Source: Bradyrhizobiaceae bacterium (lineage in GTDB: Bacteria; Pseudomonadota; Alphaproteobacteria; Rhizobiales; Xanthobacteraceae). Taken from it: a DNA stretch of 13,285 nucleotides. The first letter of the stretch is position 1, and the number at the start of each line of letters is the position of its first letter. The position numbers and the translations under genes were made by a program. The notes beneath the pieces are model-generated. The model saw only the letters and a program-made list of their open reading frames with translations, did no database searches and was not told the DNA's origin. The stretch covers positions 1-13,285 of the forward strand of contig JAEULX010000192.1 of NCBI GenBank assembly GCA_016793685.1, given 5' to 3'. This document shows, in pieces, positions 6,361 through 13,222 of the stretch.

Positions 6361-8334
6361 TCACATCCCGAAGGCGACCGTGGCGCTGTTGGCGCGCTGA
6401 AGATTGCGATAGCGCGCCATCGCCCAGAGCGGGAAGAACTTGCTGTAGCCGTGGTAGCGCAGATAGAAAACGCGCGGGAAACCGGTCGCGGTAAAGCGAT
6501 CCTCGTCCCAGAGACCGGCGTCGTTCTGTGTTTCCGCAAGATAGGCGACCCCGCGCGCGACCGCGGGATGGTCGGCCTCTCCCGCCGCCATCAGTGCGAG
6601 CAGCGCCCACGCCGTCTGTGAGGGGGTGCTCGGGGCCGGCTCGTGGCCGCGATAGTCGAGCTTGTAGCTCGACCCGTCCTCGCCCCAGCCGCCGTCGGCG
6701 TTCTGAATCGACACGAGCCAGTCCACCGCCTTGCGGATTTCCGGCGCGGTGTGCGGCAGGCCGGCCGCATTGAGCGCGCACAGCACCGACCAGGTGCCGT
6801 AGATGTAGTTCAATCCCCAGCGCCCGTACCAGCTTCCGTCGGCGGTCTGCGTCTGCCGCAGGTAATCGATCCCGCGCGCCAGCACCGGGCTCGTCTGCGG
6901 CGTCTCGCCGAGTTGCGCCAGCATGGAGACGCAGCGCGCGGCCACGTCCTCGGTCGGCGGGTCGAGCAGCGCCCCATGATCGGCGAACGGGATATTGTTG
7001 AGGTATCCGTATGTGTTGTCGGCGTCGAACGCCCCCCATCCGCCGTTCGCGCTCTGCATGCCGACCACCCATTCGCGGGCACGCTCGATCGCCGGGGAAA
7101 AGCGCTGGTCCTTTGCGCCCTGGGCGCGATCCATCGCCATCACGACGACCGCCGTGTCGTCGAGATCCGGGTAATGCGCGTTGGCGTACTGGAACGCCCA
7201 GCCGCCCGGCCGCACCGCCGGCCGTTGCGGGCTCCAGTCGCCGTGCAGGTCGAGCACCTGGAGCGGCGCCAGCCAATCGAGCGCCTTGCGCGCCTGCGCC
7301 GCGGCGCGGTCGCCGCCGGCTTCCAGCAAGGTATGGCAGGCGAGCGCGGTATCCCAGACGGGCGAGACACACGGCTGGCAATAGGCCTCGTGCTCCCTGA
7401 TCACCAGGAGCTTGTCGAGCGCGCGGCGCGCCACCGCCCGGTCCGGATGGTCGGGCGGATAGCCAAGCACGTCGAACATCATCACCACGTTCGCCATGGG
7501 CGGAAAGATCGCGCCGAGCCCGTCTTCCCCGTTCAGCCGTTCGGTGCAGAACGTGACCGCCGCCTTGATGGCGCGGTCGCGCATGTTCTTCGAGAACAGC
7601 GGCTCGGCGGCGCGCAGCGCCGTATCGATCGCGCGGAAGAACAGGAACCACGTCCATTTCTGGTGCGGCGCCTTTTTCGGCGGGCCGACCGTCATCGGCG
7701 GCTCGAGAAAGAGCTCGTCGATCCTCACCCCGCGCGGATTGCGCGGCTTGGGCTTGAGGGCCTGCAGCACCACGAGCGGCACCAGCGTCGTGCGAGCCCA
7801 GTAGGAAATCTTCGACAGGTGGAACGGAGACCAGGCCGGAAGCAGCATGATTTCCGGCGGCATGACCGGGACCGCGCGCCAGGATATGTTCCCGTAGAGC
7901 GCAAGGAGCGAGCGCGTGAACACGTTGACGGCGGCTGCGCCGCCGGCGGCGTGGATCGCGTCGCGCGCCCGCCGCATGTGCTCGGCCTCGGGATCATCGC
8001 CGATCATTTTGAGCGCGAAATAAGCTTTCACGCTCGCGCTGATGTCGAAGGCGCCGTCGCGATACAGCGGCCAGCCGCCATGCGTGCCTTGAATGCGGCG
8101 CAGATACGCGCCGATCTTCGCTTCCAGCGCGGCGTCCGTCGGCTCCCCGAGAAAATGCTGCAGCAGCACGTATTCCGACGGGATGGTGGCATCCGCCTCG
8201 AGCTCGAAAACGAAGTGGCCGTCCGGCCTCTGTTCGGCGAGCAGGGCCGCCAGCGCCTTGTCGATCCCGGAATCGAGATTCGCGTGAAGGCTGCGGCCGG
8301 TCGGCGGCATGGGGGCGGATAGGGGGGCAGTCAT
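6361..8334 (-). CDS. shc: Squalene-hopene cyclase
   Basis: The enzyme (HpnF) cyclises squalene to hop-22(29)-ene and hopan-22-ol at the inner membrane. The protein is 657 aa, the normal size. The protonating motif D390-L-D-D393-T is present. Several QW repeats can be seen, starting at Q35, near 93, and at Q427, Q496, Q544 and Q603. The C-terminal segment from GFPRVFYLRYHGYSKFF is characteristic. The frame stays open upstream to 8544, but that part overlaps hpnE and reads as a shadow of it. The ATG at 8334 starts 11 bases after the hpnE stop and gives the expected N-terminus. No strong Shine-Dalgarno is visible, so translational coupling to hpnE is likely. It is the last gene of the hpnC-D-E-shc operon; hpnG, which often follows, is absent here. 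Confidence 0.96.
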   Translation of the reverse strand: MTAPLSAPMPPTGRSLHANLDSGIDKALAALLAEQRPDGHFVFELEADATIPSEYVLLQHFLGEPTDAALEAKIGAYLRRIQGTHGGWPLYRDGAFDISASVKAYFALKMIGDDPEAEHMRRARDAIHAAGGAAAVNVFTRSLLALYGNISWRAVPVMPPEIMLLPAWSPFHLSKISYWARTTLVPLVVLQALKPKPRNPRGVRIDELFLEPPMTVGPPKKAPHQKWTWFLFFRAIDTALRAAEPLFSKNMRDRAIKAAVTFCTERLNGEDGLGAIFPPMANVVMMFDVLGYPPDHPDRAVARRALDKLLVIREHEAYCQPCVSPVWDTALACHTLLEAGGDRAAAQARKALDWLAPLQVLDLHGDWSPQRPAVRPGGWAFQYANAHYPDLDDTAVVVMAMDRAQGAKDQRFSPAIERAREWVVGMQSANGGWGAFDADNTYGYLNNIPFADHGALLDPPTEDVAARCVSMLAQLGETPQTSPVLARGIDYLRQTQTADGSWYGRWGLNYIYGTWSVLCALNAAGLPHTAPEIRKAVDWLVSIQNADGGWGEDGSSYKLDYRGHEPAPSTPSQTAWALLALMAAGEADHPAVARGVAYLAETQNDAGLWDEDRFTATGFPRVFYLRYHGYSKFFPLWAMARYRNLQRANSATVAFGM

Positions 8335-8345
8335 GAGCTGATCGC

Positions 8346-9596
8346 TTATCGTTGGTAGGCTAGCACGAGGTCGGCGGCGCGGTTTCCCGAGCGGATCGCC
8401 CCCTCGATTGTCGCAGGCAACCCGGTCGCCGTCCAATCGCCGGCCAGGAACAGGTTGCGCCACGCGGTCTCCGCCGCGGGACGCTTGGCGTTCTCCTCCG
8501 GCGTGGCGGCGAACGTCGCGCGGCGCTCGCGGACGATCTGCCACGCCGGCCGGTCGCCGGAGAGGCCGGTTACGGCGCAGACCTCCCGCCAGATCGTGTC
8601 GGCAAGCTTCTCGCGCGGCTCATTCATGAAGCGATCCGCATTGCTGGTCGTGACCGAGATGCGTCCGGGGAACGCGAACACCCATTCGGATATCCCATTG
8701 AGCACGCCGATCAAAGGAGGCATGCCTTGAGGCGACTCGGCACGGAAATGCGTGTTGAGGATGGCGCGGAAGGCGGTCGGTGCTCTGATACCGGGCACCA
8801 GCGCGGCGGCCGCGAAGGCCGGCGCCGCCATGATGACGGCGTCCTGCGGTTCGATCGCAACGAAATCGGCGCCGCCGAAATCGAGGCCGGTCACGCGGTC
8901 TCCATCGTAGCGGAGCGCGCGGATTTCATGGCTGAGGTGGACGGACGCGCCCGCCTTGGCGAGATAGGCGAGCGCAGGCGTGACGAAGGCGGTTCCCAGG
9001 CCGTCGCGCGCGATGCGGGGACGGCATTCGGCGCCGCCGCGTGCGAGCGTCTCGCGAATGACCGCGCCGGCAAGCGCCGCCGATGCCTCGCGCGGCTCGG
9101 TGTTCAGCGCCGCGGTCAGCAGCGGAGCGAGGAGCTTTTCGTAGAGCGGTCCGTCGCAGTCGATGACGTCGCCGATCGGCCGGTCTTTGGCGAACAGGAG
9201 CCGCGCCAGCCGCAGATAGTCCAGCGGGTTCGTCCCCGGCACGCGGTGATCCGCGTTGAAGATCCACCAGGGGAACCGGCCGTCGTTGAGATGCAGCGTC
9301 CAACTCTGCCGGTTCGCCAGGTCGAAAAAGGAAAATTCTGCTTTTTCCGGGCCGACGAGCAGCTTTTCGCTGCCGATCGTGCGCGCATAGGTGAAAGCGG
9401 CGTGGTTCCCGGTGAGCAGGAGATGGTTGCCGTTGTCGATGAGCAGGCCGGTTGCGTGATCCTGATAGGACCGGCACCGCCCGCCGGGCATCGCCGCGGC
9501 TTCGTGCAGCGCGATCGCCGCCGGAGAAGCGGCCAGCTTGACCGCCGCGGCGAGGCCGGCCAGGCCGCCGCCGATGATGTGCACGGCGCGCGGCAT
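8346..9596 (-). CDS. hpnE: HpnE, FAD-dependent hydroxysqualene dehydroxylase
   Basis: HpnE reduces hydroxysqualene to squalene using FAD and a reduced nicotinamide cofactor, the last step of the bacterial HpnCDE squalene route. It was formerly called a squalene-associated desaturase. The 416-aa protein opens with a Rossmann motif G9-x-G11-x-x-G14 and the ribose-binding E31, followed by P-G-G-R-C-R at 36-41. It ends with the amine-oxidase/desaturase family FAD motif LAGDWTATGLPATIEGA (384-400). The ATG at 9596 overlaps the hpnD stop by one base (TGATG), a classic coupled start. A much longer open frame reaches 10544, but the added part is antisense-free noise over hpnD and is not used. Confidence 0.94.
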   Translation of the reverse strand: MPRAVHIIGGGLAGLAAAVKLAASPAAIALHEAAAMPGGRCRSYQDHATGLLIDNGNHLLLTGNHAAFTYARTIGSEKLLVGPEKAEFSFFDLANRQSWTLHLNDGRFPWWIFNADHRVPGTNPLDYLRLARLLFAKDRPIGDVIDCDGPLYEKLLAPLLTAALNTEPREASAALAGAVIRETLARGGAECRPRIARDGLGTAFVTPALAYLAKAGASVHLSHEIRALRYDGDRVTGLDFGGADFVAIEPQDAVIMAAPAFAAAALVPGIRAPTAFRAILNTHFRAESPQGMPPLIGVLNGISEWVFAFPGRISVTTSNADRFMNEPREKLADTIWREVCAVTGLSGDRPAWQIVRERRATFAATPEENAKRPAAETAWRNLFLAGDWTATGLPATIEGAIRSGNRAADLVLAYQR

Positions 9597-10453
9597 CAGA
9601 CGAACCCGTATTGCAGGACGATGCGCAGCAGGTGCAATCGGCTGACGCGGACCGGCGAGCGTGGCGCGGTCCAGCCGCGGGCGACGAGCCGGTCGAGAAT
9701 GGCGTGGTAGACCTTGCCCATGATCCGCGGCGCGCGCACGGTCGGACGCGGGCAGCGGCGCATGATCGCGTCGGCTTGCGTGAAATGATCGCGTGCGCGG
9801 CGCACGAGGCCGGTGCAGACCGTCGTGATCCCGGGATGCGCCAGCGCCGTTCGCGGCTCGCTGCTGGTGATGCCGGCGTCGCGCAGGAATTCGCGCGGGA
9901 GGTAGAGCCGTCCGATCGCAGCGTCCTCGTCGAGATCGCGCAGGATGTTGGTGAGCTGCAGCGCGCGGCCGAGATGGTGCGCAAGCTGCAGGCCGTCGGC
10001 CTCCCCGACGCCGAAAATGCGCACGGAAAGCCGGCCGACCGCGCTCGCCACGCAATCGCAATAAAGATCGAGCCGAGCCAGGTCGGGTGCGCGGATGTCC
10101 CCGGCTGCATCCATCTCCATACCGTCGATGACCGCCAGGAAGTCTTCCTTGCGCAACCCGAACTCGGCGATGACCCGGCCGAGGGGGCGACTCTCGGGGT
10201 GTCCGCCGCCGGAATAAAGCGCCTCGATTTCGCCGCGCCAGCGCGCAAGCCCGGCCAGACGTTCGCGATGCGGCGCGGCCGAATCGGCGATGTCGTCGAC
10301 GCTGCGGCAGAACGAGTAGATTTCGAACATGCCGTCGCGCTGCGCGCGCGGCAGGATTCGCATGGCGAAATAAAACGAACTGCCGGCCGCGCGGCGCGGG
10401 GCACCCGTCTCCTGATCGTCGGTCCGAAGGGCGAAATCGGTCATGGCAAACAT
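9596..10453 (-). CDS. hpnD: HpnD, presqualene diphosphate synthase
   Basis: HpnD condenses two farnesyl diphosphates head to head into presqualene diphosphate. The 285-aa all-helical protein belongs to the squalene/phytoene synthase family. It has both aspartate-rich Mg2+-diphosphate sites: S-V-D53-D54-x-x-D57 and N-I-L-R-D173-L-D-E-D177, the second followed by G-R-L-Y-L-P. The stretch RRAAGSSFYFAMRILPRAQR is typical of HpnD rather than HpnC. Two starts are possible, ATG at 10453 or ATG at 10444. The second fits family N-termini slightly better, and neither has a clear Shine-Dalgarno. It follows hpnC by 23 bases and overlaps hpnE by one base. Confidence 0.94.
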   Translation of the reverse strand: MFAMTDFALRTDDQETGAPRRAAGSSFYFAMRILPRAQRDGMFEIYSFCRSVDDIADSAAPHRERLAGLARWRGEIEALYSGGGHPESRPLGRVIAEFGLRKEDFLAVIDGMEMDAAGDIRAPDLARLDLYCDCVASAVGRLSVRIFGVGEADGLQLAHHLGRALQLTNILRDLDEDAAIGRLYLPREFLRDAGITSSEPRTALAHPGITTVCTGLVRRARDHFTQADAIMRRCPRPTVRAPRIMGKVYHAILDRLVARGWTAPRSPVRVSRLHLLRIVLQYGFV

Positions 10454-10476
10454 CGATGAATACAGGACAGGATCGA

Positions 10477-11364
10477 TTAGTCACGCACCGGGTGTGGGTC
10501 GGTTCGATCCCATCGCGAGAGCCGGCCCCATAAACCTCGCGCAATCCCCGATAAACCCAGCGCGGCGACGGCGGGCTTGGCGAGGTGCACCGGTTCGCTC
10601 AACGGGTCGCGCGCCTGTAAAATCCGCACGAGCCGCTCGGCCAAGGTTTGGATCACCGCGACCTCGAGCGCAAGCCGCGGATCGCGGATCAGCCGGGAGA
10701 ACTCGCTGCTTTGGTCGAGCAAGGCGCCCGTGCGCTGGGCGAGCGTGACTATGCAGGCGCGCAACGCGGGCGACGCGCGGGCGGCGCCGAGCGCCTCGAC
10801 CGAGGTTCCTTCCGCCGCGAAGGCGTCGAGCGGAATATAGACGCGATCGAGATCGCGATAGTCGGCGGCGCAGTCCTGCAGGTGATTGATGATCTGGAGG
10901 GCGGCGCAGAGGGCGTCATTGGCGGGCCAGGTGTTCCGGCTTTCGCCGTGGACATCGAGCACGAAGCGGCCGACCGGCATCGCCGAATAGGTGCAGTAGC
11001 CGATCAGGTCGTCGAAGTCGGCATAGCGGCGCTTGGTCACGTCGAGCCGGAAGGCGGTGAGCAGATCCTGCGCATGGCGCGGGGAGAGGCCGCGCTCGGC
11101 AAGCGCCGCCTTCAACGAGACGCCATGGGACTCGTCTGCCGCCACGCCAAGCAGGCTGTTTTCGAGACGATCGAGATGGGAGAGCTTGTCCCGTTCGGAC
11201 AGGGTCGGGTGATCGGCGATGTCGTCGGCGACGCGGACGAATTCGTAAAACGCGAGAATGATTCCGCGGTGGCGCGGATGGACGAGCCACGAGGCGACGG
11301 GAAAATTCTCGTCGCGCGAACCTTTGCCCGATCGCAATGCGGCGGCGCTGTCGGTCACCGGCAT
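10477..11364 (-). CDS. hpnC: HpnC, hydroxysqualene synthase
   Basis: HpnC turns presqualene diphosphate into hydroxysqualene, between HpnD and HpnE. The 295-aa protein belongs to the squalene/phytoene synthase family. Family-typical GKGSRDENFPVAS is at 13-25. The first aspartate-rich motif is V-A-D47-D48-x-x-D51. The second is N-H-L-Q-D164-x3-D168, followed by Y-R-D-L-D-R-V-Y-I-P. The N-H-L-Q-D form of the second motif and the length distinguish it from HpnD. It is the first gene of the operon, so its promoter should lie in 11365-11702. The Shine-Dalgarno is weak. A 12-bp palindrome begins 16 bases upstream of the ATG. Confidence 0.94.
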   Translation of the reverse strand: MPVTDSAAALRSGKGSRDENFPVASWLVHPRHRGIILAFYEFVRVADDIADHPTLSERDKLSHLDRLENSLLGVAADESHGVSLKAALAERGLSPRHAQDLLTAFRLDVTKRRYADFDDLIGYCTYSAMPVGRFVLDVHGESRNTWPANDALCAALQIINHLQDCAADYRDLDRVYIPLDAFAAEGTSVEALGAARASPALRACIVTLAQRTGALLDQSSEFSRLIRDPRLALEVAVIQTLAERLVRILQARDPLSEPVHLAKPAVAALGLSGIARGLWGRLSRWDRTDPHPVRD

Positions 11365-11379
11365 AGCCCGGCGTCGCCC

Positions 11380-11391
11380 CGAGCATGCTCG
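11380..11391 (-). promoter_or_regulatory. 12-bp perfect palindrome just upstream of hpnC
   Basis: CGAGCATGCTCG is perfectly self-complementary and ends 16 bases before the hpnC start. It may be an operator over the leader. It is too compact to be a good hairpin. Function not known. Confidence 0.25.
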
Positions 11392-11537
11392 CAGCGACCG
11401 CGCTCATCGATCGTGATCGGAGCGAATGAAAGCAGCGACGGCATGACAGGTTCGCGCGCGTAAAGAGCGAATGATACGATCAGGATGCAGACAACGGATC
11501 GGCGCAGCGAACTGCGCGGCCGCCGGAATCCTCGGCC

Positions 11538-11553
11538 GACGCCGTACGGCGTC
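11538..11553. promoter_or_regulatory. 16-bp perfect palindrome, candidate operator in the hpnC/ispA divergent promoter
   Basis: GACGCCGTACGGCGTC reads identically on both strands. It is the longest perfect dyad I found in the window and lies near the middle of the spacer, about 170 bases from hpnC and 150 from ispA. Such a site suits a dimeric regulator acting on both genes. I recognise no known consensus. Confidence 0.35.
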
Positions 11554-11702
11554 CAGGCCCGCGCGAAGCTCCAAAGCATGGCGTGTCGCTCAAGTCAACG
11601 GACGGCGCTTCCGCCGGGCGTGCTTCCGGCGTCGCGAACCGGCCGCAGGGGCGGGTGTACGAATAGGCTCGGGTCGGATAGTTTGCGCCTCCAGGAGATG
11701 AG

Positions 11703-12692
11703 GTGCGCCAGTGGATGGGGGCTCACTTGTTGCGTAAAACCAATGATATAGACCAAGTCGCGGCGGCGACGGCGATTTTTCAGGAGCGGCTCGACCGCGT
11801 CGCGAGCGATATGGAAGGCCTGCTCGACCGGCTGCTCGCGGCCGATCCGCTGCAGGACGAGCGGGCGCGCCCGCCGCGGCTGCTCGAAGCCATGCGCTAT
11901 GCGACGCTGGCCGGGGGCAAGCGTTTCCGCCCGTTCCTGGTGGTGGAGACCGCCAACCTGTTCGCGGGGGCGCGTTCCCAGGCCCTGATGGTCGGAAGCG
12001 CGGTCGAATTCGTGCACTGCTACTCCCTCGTGCATGACGACCTGCCGGCGATGGACAACGACGACCTGAGGCGGGGGCGGCCGACGACCCACAAGGCGTT
12101 CGACGAAGCGACCGCGATCCTTGCCGGCGACGGCCTGCTGACGCTCGCCTTCGACGTGCTGTCGCGCGAGGAAACCCATCCCGATCCGGGAGTGCGCGTG
12201 GAACTTGTTGCGGCGCTTGCGCGCGGGGCGGGCCTGGGGGGCATGGTCGGCGGGCAGGTTCTCGACCTCGCGGCCGAGGGCCGGTTCACGAACGGCGTTC
12301 TCGAACCGCTCGGGCAGGACGATATCGCGACGCTCGAAGCCATGAAAACGGGGGCTTTGCTGCGATTTTCCTGCGTGAGCGGGGCGATTCTCGGGCAGGC
12401 CGGCCGGGAGGCGCGGCTCGCCCTCGAGCGCTACGGCGCCGCCATCGGGAAGGCGTTTCAGATCGCCGACGACCTGCTCGACGCTGAAGGCGATCCGGCC
12501 ATGGTCGGCAAGGCCACCCATAAGGATGCGGCGGCCCACAAGGCGACCTTCGTGCGCATTCTGGGGATCGAGGGCGCGCGCGAGAAGCTGGGAGAACTCG
12601 TCGCCGATGCGGAAGCGGCCCTCGCGCCGTTCGGAGCGAAGGCGGATGTGCTGAAGGCGGCGGCGCGCTTCGTCGCCGAGCGACAGCATTAG
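11703..12692 (+). CDS. ispA: Farnesyl diphosphate synthase (polyprenyl synthetase family)
   Basis: The enzyme adds two isopentenyl diphosphates to dimethylallyl diphosphate, giving the C15 substrate of HpnD. The 329-aa protein has the first aspartate-rich motif D112-D113-L-P-A-M-D118, preceded by YSLVH and followed by N-D-D-L-R-R-G. The two residues inserted in this motif and the Y-S-L-V-H lead-in are typical of bacterial IspA. The second motif is D256-D257-L-L-D260. G-G-K-R-x-R-P carries the diphosphate-binding basic residues. The chosen start is GTG at 11703, six bases after an AGGAG at 11692-11696. ATG at 11715 is the alternative. A hairpin beginning within the stop codon follows. It is divergent from hpnC-D-E-shc, which consume its product. 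A geranylgeranyl product is less likely but not excluded by sequence alone. Confidence 0.92.
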   Translation: MRQWMGAHLLRKTNDIDQVAAATAIFQERLDRVASDMEGLLDRLLAADPLQDERARPPRLLEAMRYATLAGGKRFRPFLVVETANLFAGARSQALMVGSAVEFVHCYSLVHDDLPAMDNDDLRRGRPTTHKAFDEATAILAGDGLLTLAFDVLSREETHPDPGVRVELVAALARGAGLGGMVGGQVLDLAAEGRFTNGVLEPLGQDDIATLEAMKTGALLRFSCVSGAILGQAGREARLALERYGAAIGKAFQIADDLLDAEGDPAMVGKATHKDAAAHKATFVRILGIEGAREKLGELVADAEAALAPFGAKADVLKAAARFVAERQH

Positions 12693-12740
12693 CGCGAGTT
12701 CTGTCCTAACAGAATCGCGCTTCGCTCTAATTCTCTTTTG
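12691..12740 (+). terminator. Long hairpin with T-rich tail after ispA
   Basis: AGCGCGA (12691-12697) plus TTCTGT (12699-12704) pair with ACAGAA (12709-12714) and TCGCGCT (12715-12721). This gives 13 base pairs with one bulged G (12698) and a CCTA loop. A pyrimidine-rich stretch follows, ending in CTCTTTT by 12739. The stem begins inside the ispA stop codon. It is the best terminator in the window and may also be one unit of the repeat cluster that follows. Confidence 0.7.
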
Positions 12741-12788
12741 CAGTCGCATTCTCTGGCGGCGAACCGGAGTCCAGTTCGCCTAAAATGC
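12740..12788. repeat. Palindromic intergenic repeat, copy A (49 nt)
   Basis: The unit opens with GCAGTCGCATT and closes with AAAATGC. GCATT and AATGC at the ends can pair, as can GGCGAAC (12758-12764) with GTTCGCC (12774-12780), making a two-part stem-loop. A second, diverged copy of equal length lies at 12856-12904. Equal length, matching ends and preserved internal pairing argue for a repeat family rather than chance. Confidence 0.65.
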
Positions 12789-12801
12789 TCCGGCAAGACG
12801 T

Positions 12802-12834
12802 CTTCCGCTCCGCCCGTTCAAGCGGGATCGGAAG
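12802..12834. repeat. Stem-loop between the two repeat copies
   Basis: CTTCCG (12802-12807) pairs with CGGAAG (12829-12834), and inside it CCCG (12813-12816) with CGGG (12823-12826). Just before it is a palindrome AAGACGTCTT (12795-12804). It does not share the ends of copies A and B and may be a separate structure. Confidence 0.4.
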
Positions 12835-12855
12835 TCGCGCTCGATGTGTTCGTTC

Positions 12856-12904
12856 GCAGTCGCATTTCTGCGGCGAGCCGGTCCTCAACTTCGCCGGAAA
12901 ATGC
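12856..12904. repeat. Palindromic intergenic repeat, copy B (49 nt)
   Basis: Same outline as copy A: GCAGTCGCATT at the left, CGCC-GGAAAATGC at the right, with GGCGA and TCGCC able to pair inside and GCATT/AATGC at the ends. Direct orientation, start-to-start distance 116 bases. Most differences fall in the loop and spacer. It ends 12 bases before the stop of the 52-aa gene, so it lies in that gene's 3' region. Confidence 0.65.
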
Positions 12905-12915
12905 TTTGCCCCGCT

Positions 12916-13074
12916 TCATCCGCTGGTCAGACGGTCTTCAATATCGTTGGCGGCCTCTTCGCAAATCAAGGCCAGTTCCAGAAGCTCTTTTTTGACGAAT
13001 TCGTCGCCCGATTGGGCGGCGAGTTCGCGATATTTCGCCGCCTGTTCGCGGAGGTAGTCCTCAATAACGTCCAT
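12916..13074 (-). CDS. Small acidic helical protein, 52 aa, unknown function
   Basis: The ATG at 13074 is preceded at about seven bases by a strong Shine-Dalgarno (GGAGGGAGG), which decides this start. The open frame runs on to 13281, but that extension is arginine/proline-rich noise. The protein starts MDVIEDYLREQAAKYRELA and looks like two helices (about 3-20 and 24-48) broken near S22-G23. It is rich in Glu/Asp and Ala, with one Cys (C38), and has no signal peptide or membrane segment. Its composition suggests a soluble cytosolic protein, perhaps forming a helical bundle or dimer. I do not recognise a characterised family. It resembles short uncharacterised proteins common in Hyphomicrobiales, an impression without a search. 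It is transcribed toward ispA, separated from it by the hairpin cluster. Confidence 0.7.
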   Translation of the reverse strand: MDVIEDYLREQAAKYRELAAQSGDEFVKKELLELALICEEAANDIEDRLTSG

Positions 13075-13167
13075 ACTGCCTCCCTCCGTGGTTGTTCGAC
13101 CCGAGGGACCGCAGCCAGTCTGAACTGCCGCGCACGCAGGTTCAAGGCTTGACGGCGCGTTCGCGCG

Positions 13168-13194
13168 GCGTCGAGCAGGTTTTGCTCGTGCGCC
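13168..13194 (-). terminator. Hairpin downstream of the right-edge partial gene
   Basis: CGAGCA (13172-13177) pairs with TGCTCG (13183-13188), and flanking GGCG/CGCC bases can extend the stem across small mismatches. On the minus strand it follows the proposed stop at 13223 by about 30 bases and precedes the 52-aa gene. No T tract is seen, so it is only a possible terminator. Confidence 0.3.
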
Positions 13195-13222
13195 GTGTCG
13201 TTTCCGCCCCCGATCGGCTGGG

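Larger units (their letters stand above)
11365..11702. other. Divergent promoter region between hpnC and ispA
   Basis: These 338 bases separate the operon that uses farnesyl diphosphate from the gene that makes it. No credible coding frame is present. They contain palindromes at 11380-11391 and 11538-11553, a hairpin GCGCAG-CGAA-CTGCGC at 11502-11517, and a TTGACT hexamer on the minus strand (11598-11593). The hexamer could be a -35 box, but no good -10 follows it. A shared control region for both directions is likely. Confidence 0.55.

Noticed and set aside
5237..7657. 806-codon open frame on the minus strand spanning hpnH and part of shc
   Set aside because: It is antisense to hpnH and out of frame with shc, is arginine/glycine/alanine-rich without any recognisable motif, and arises from high GC. 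The real genes have complete family signatures.
6643..8322. 559-codon open frame on the plus strand antisense to shc
   Set aside because: Shadow frame: no ribosome binding site, Arg/His/Val-rich composition without domains, and full overlap with a clear cyclase gene.
8335..8544. Extended N-terminus of squalene-hopene cyclase
   Set aside because: The extra 70 residues overlap hpnE, are arginine-rich and unlike any cyclase; the ATG at 8334 gives normal length and spacing.
9597..10544. Extended N-terminus of HpnE as a fusion protein
   Set aside because: The added 316 residues are an out-of-frame reading of hpnD; the coupled TGATG start at 9596 directly precedes the Rossmann motif.
12740..12904. 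CRISPR array suggested by two similar units
   Set aside because: Only two diverged copies, each a self-contained hairpin, no third unit, and no cas genes nearby; a dispersed palindromic repeat fits better.
12738..13152. Short plus-strand open frames over the repeat cluster and the small gene
   Set aside because: They run through palindromic repeats and antisense to the 52-aa protein, lack ribosome binding sites and are serine/arginine-rich noise.
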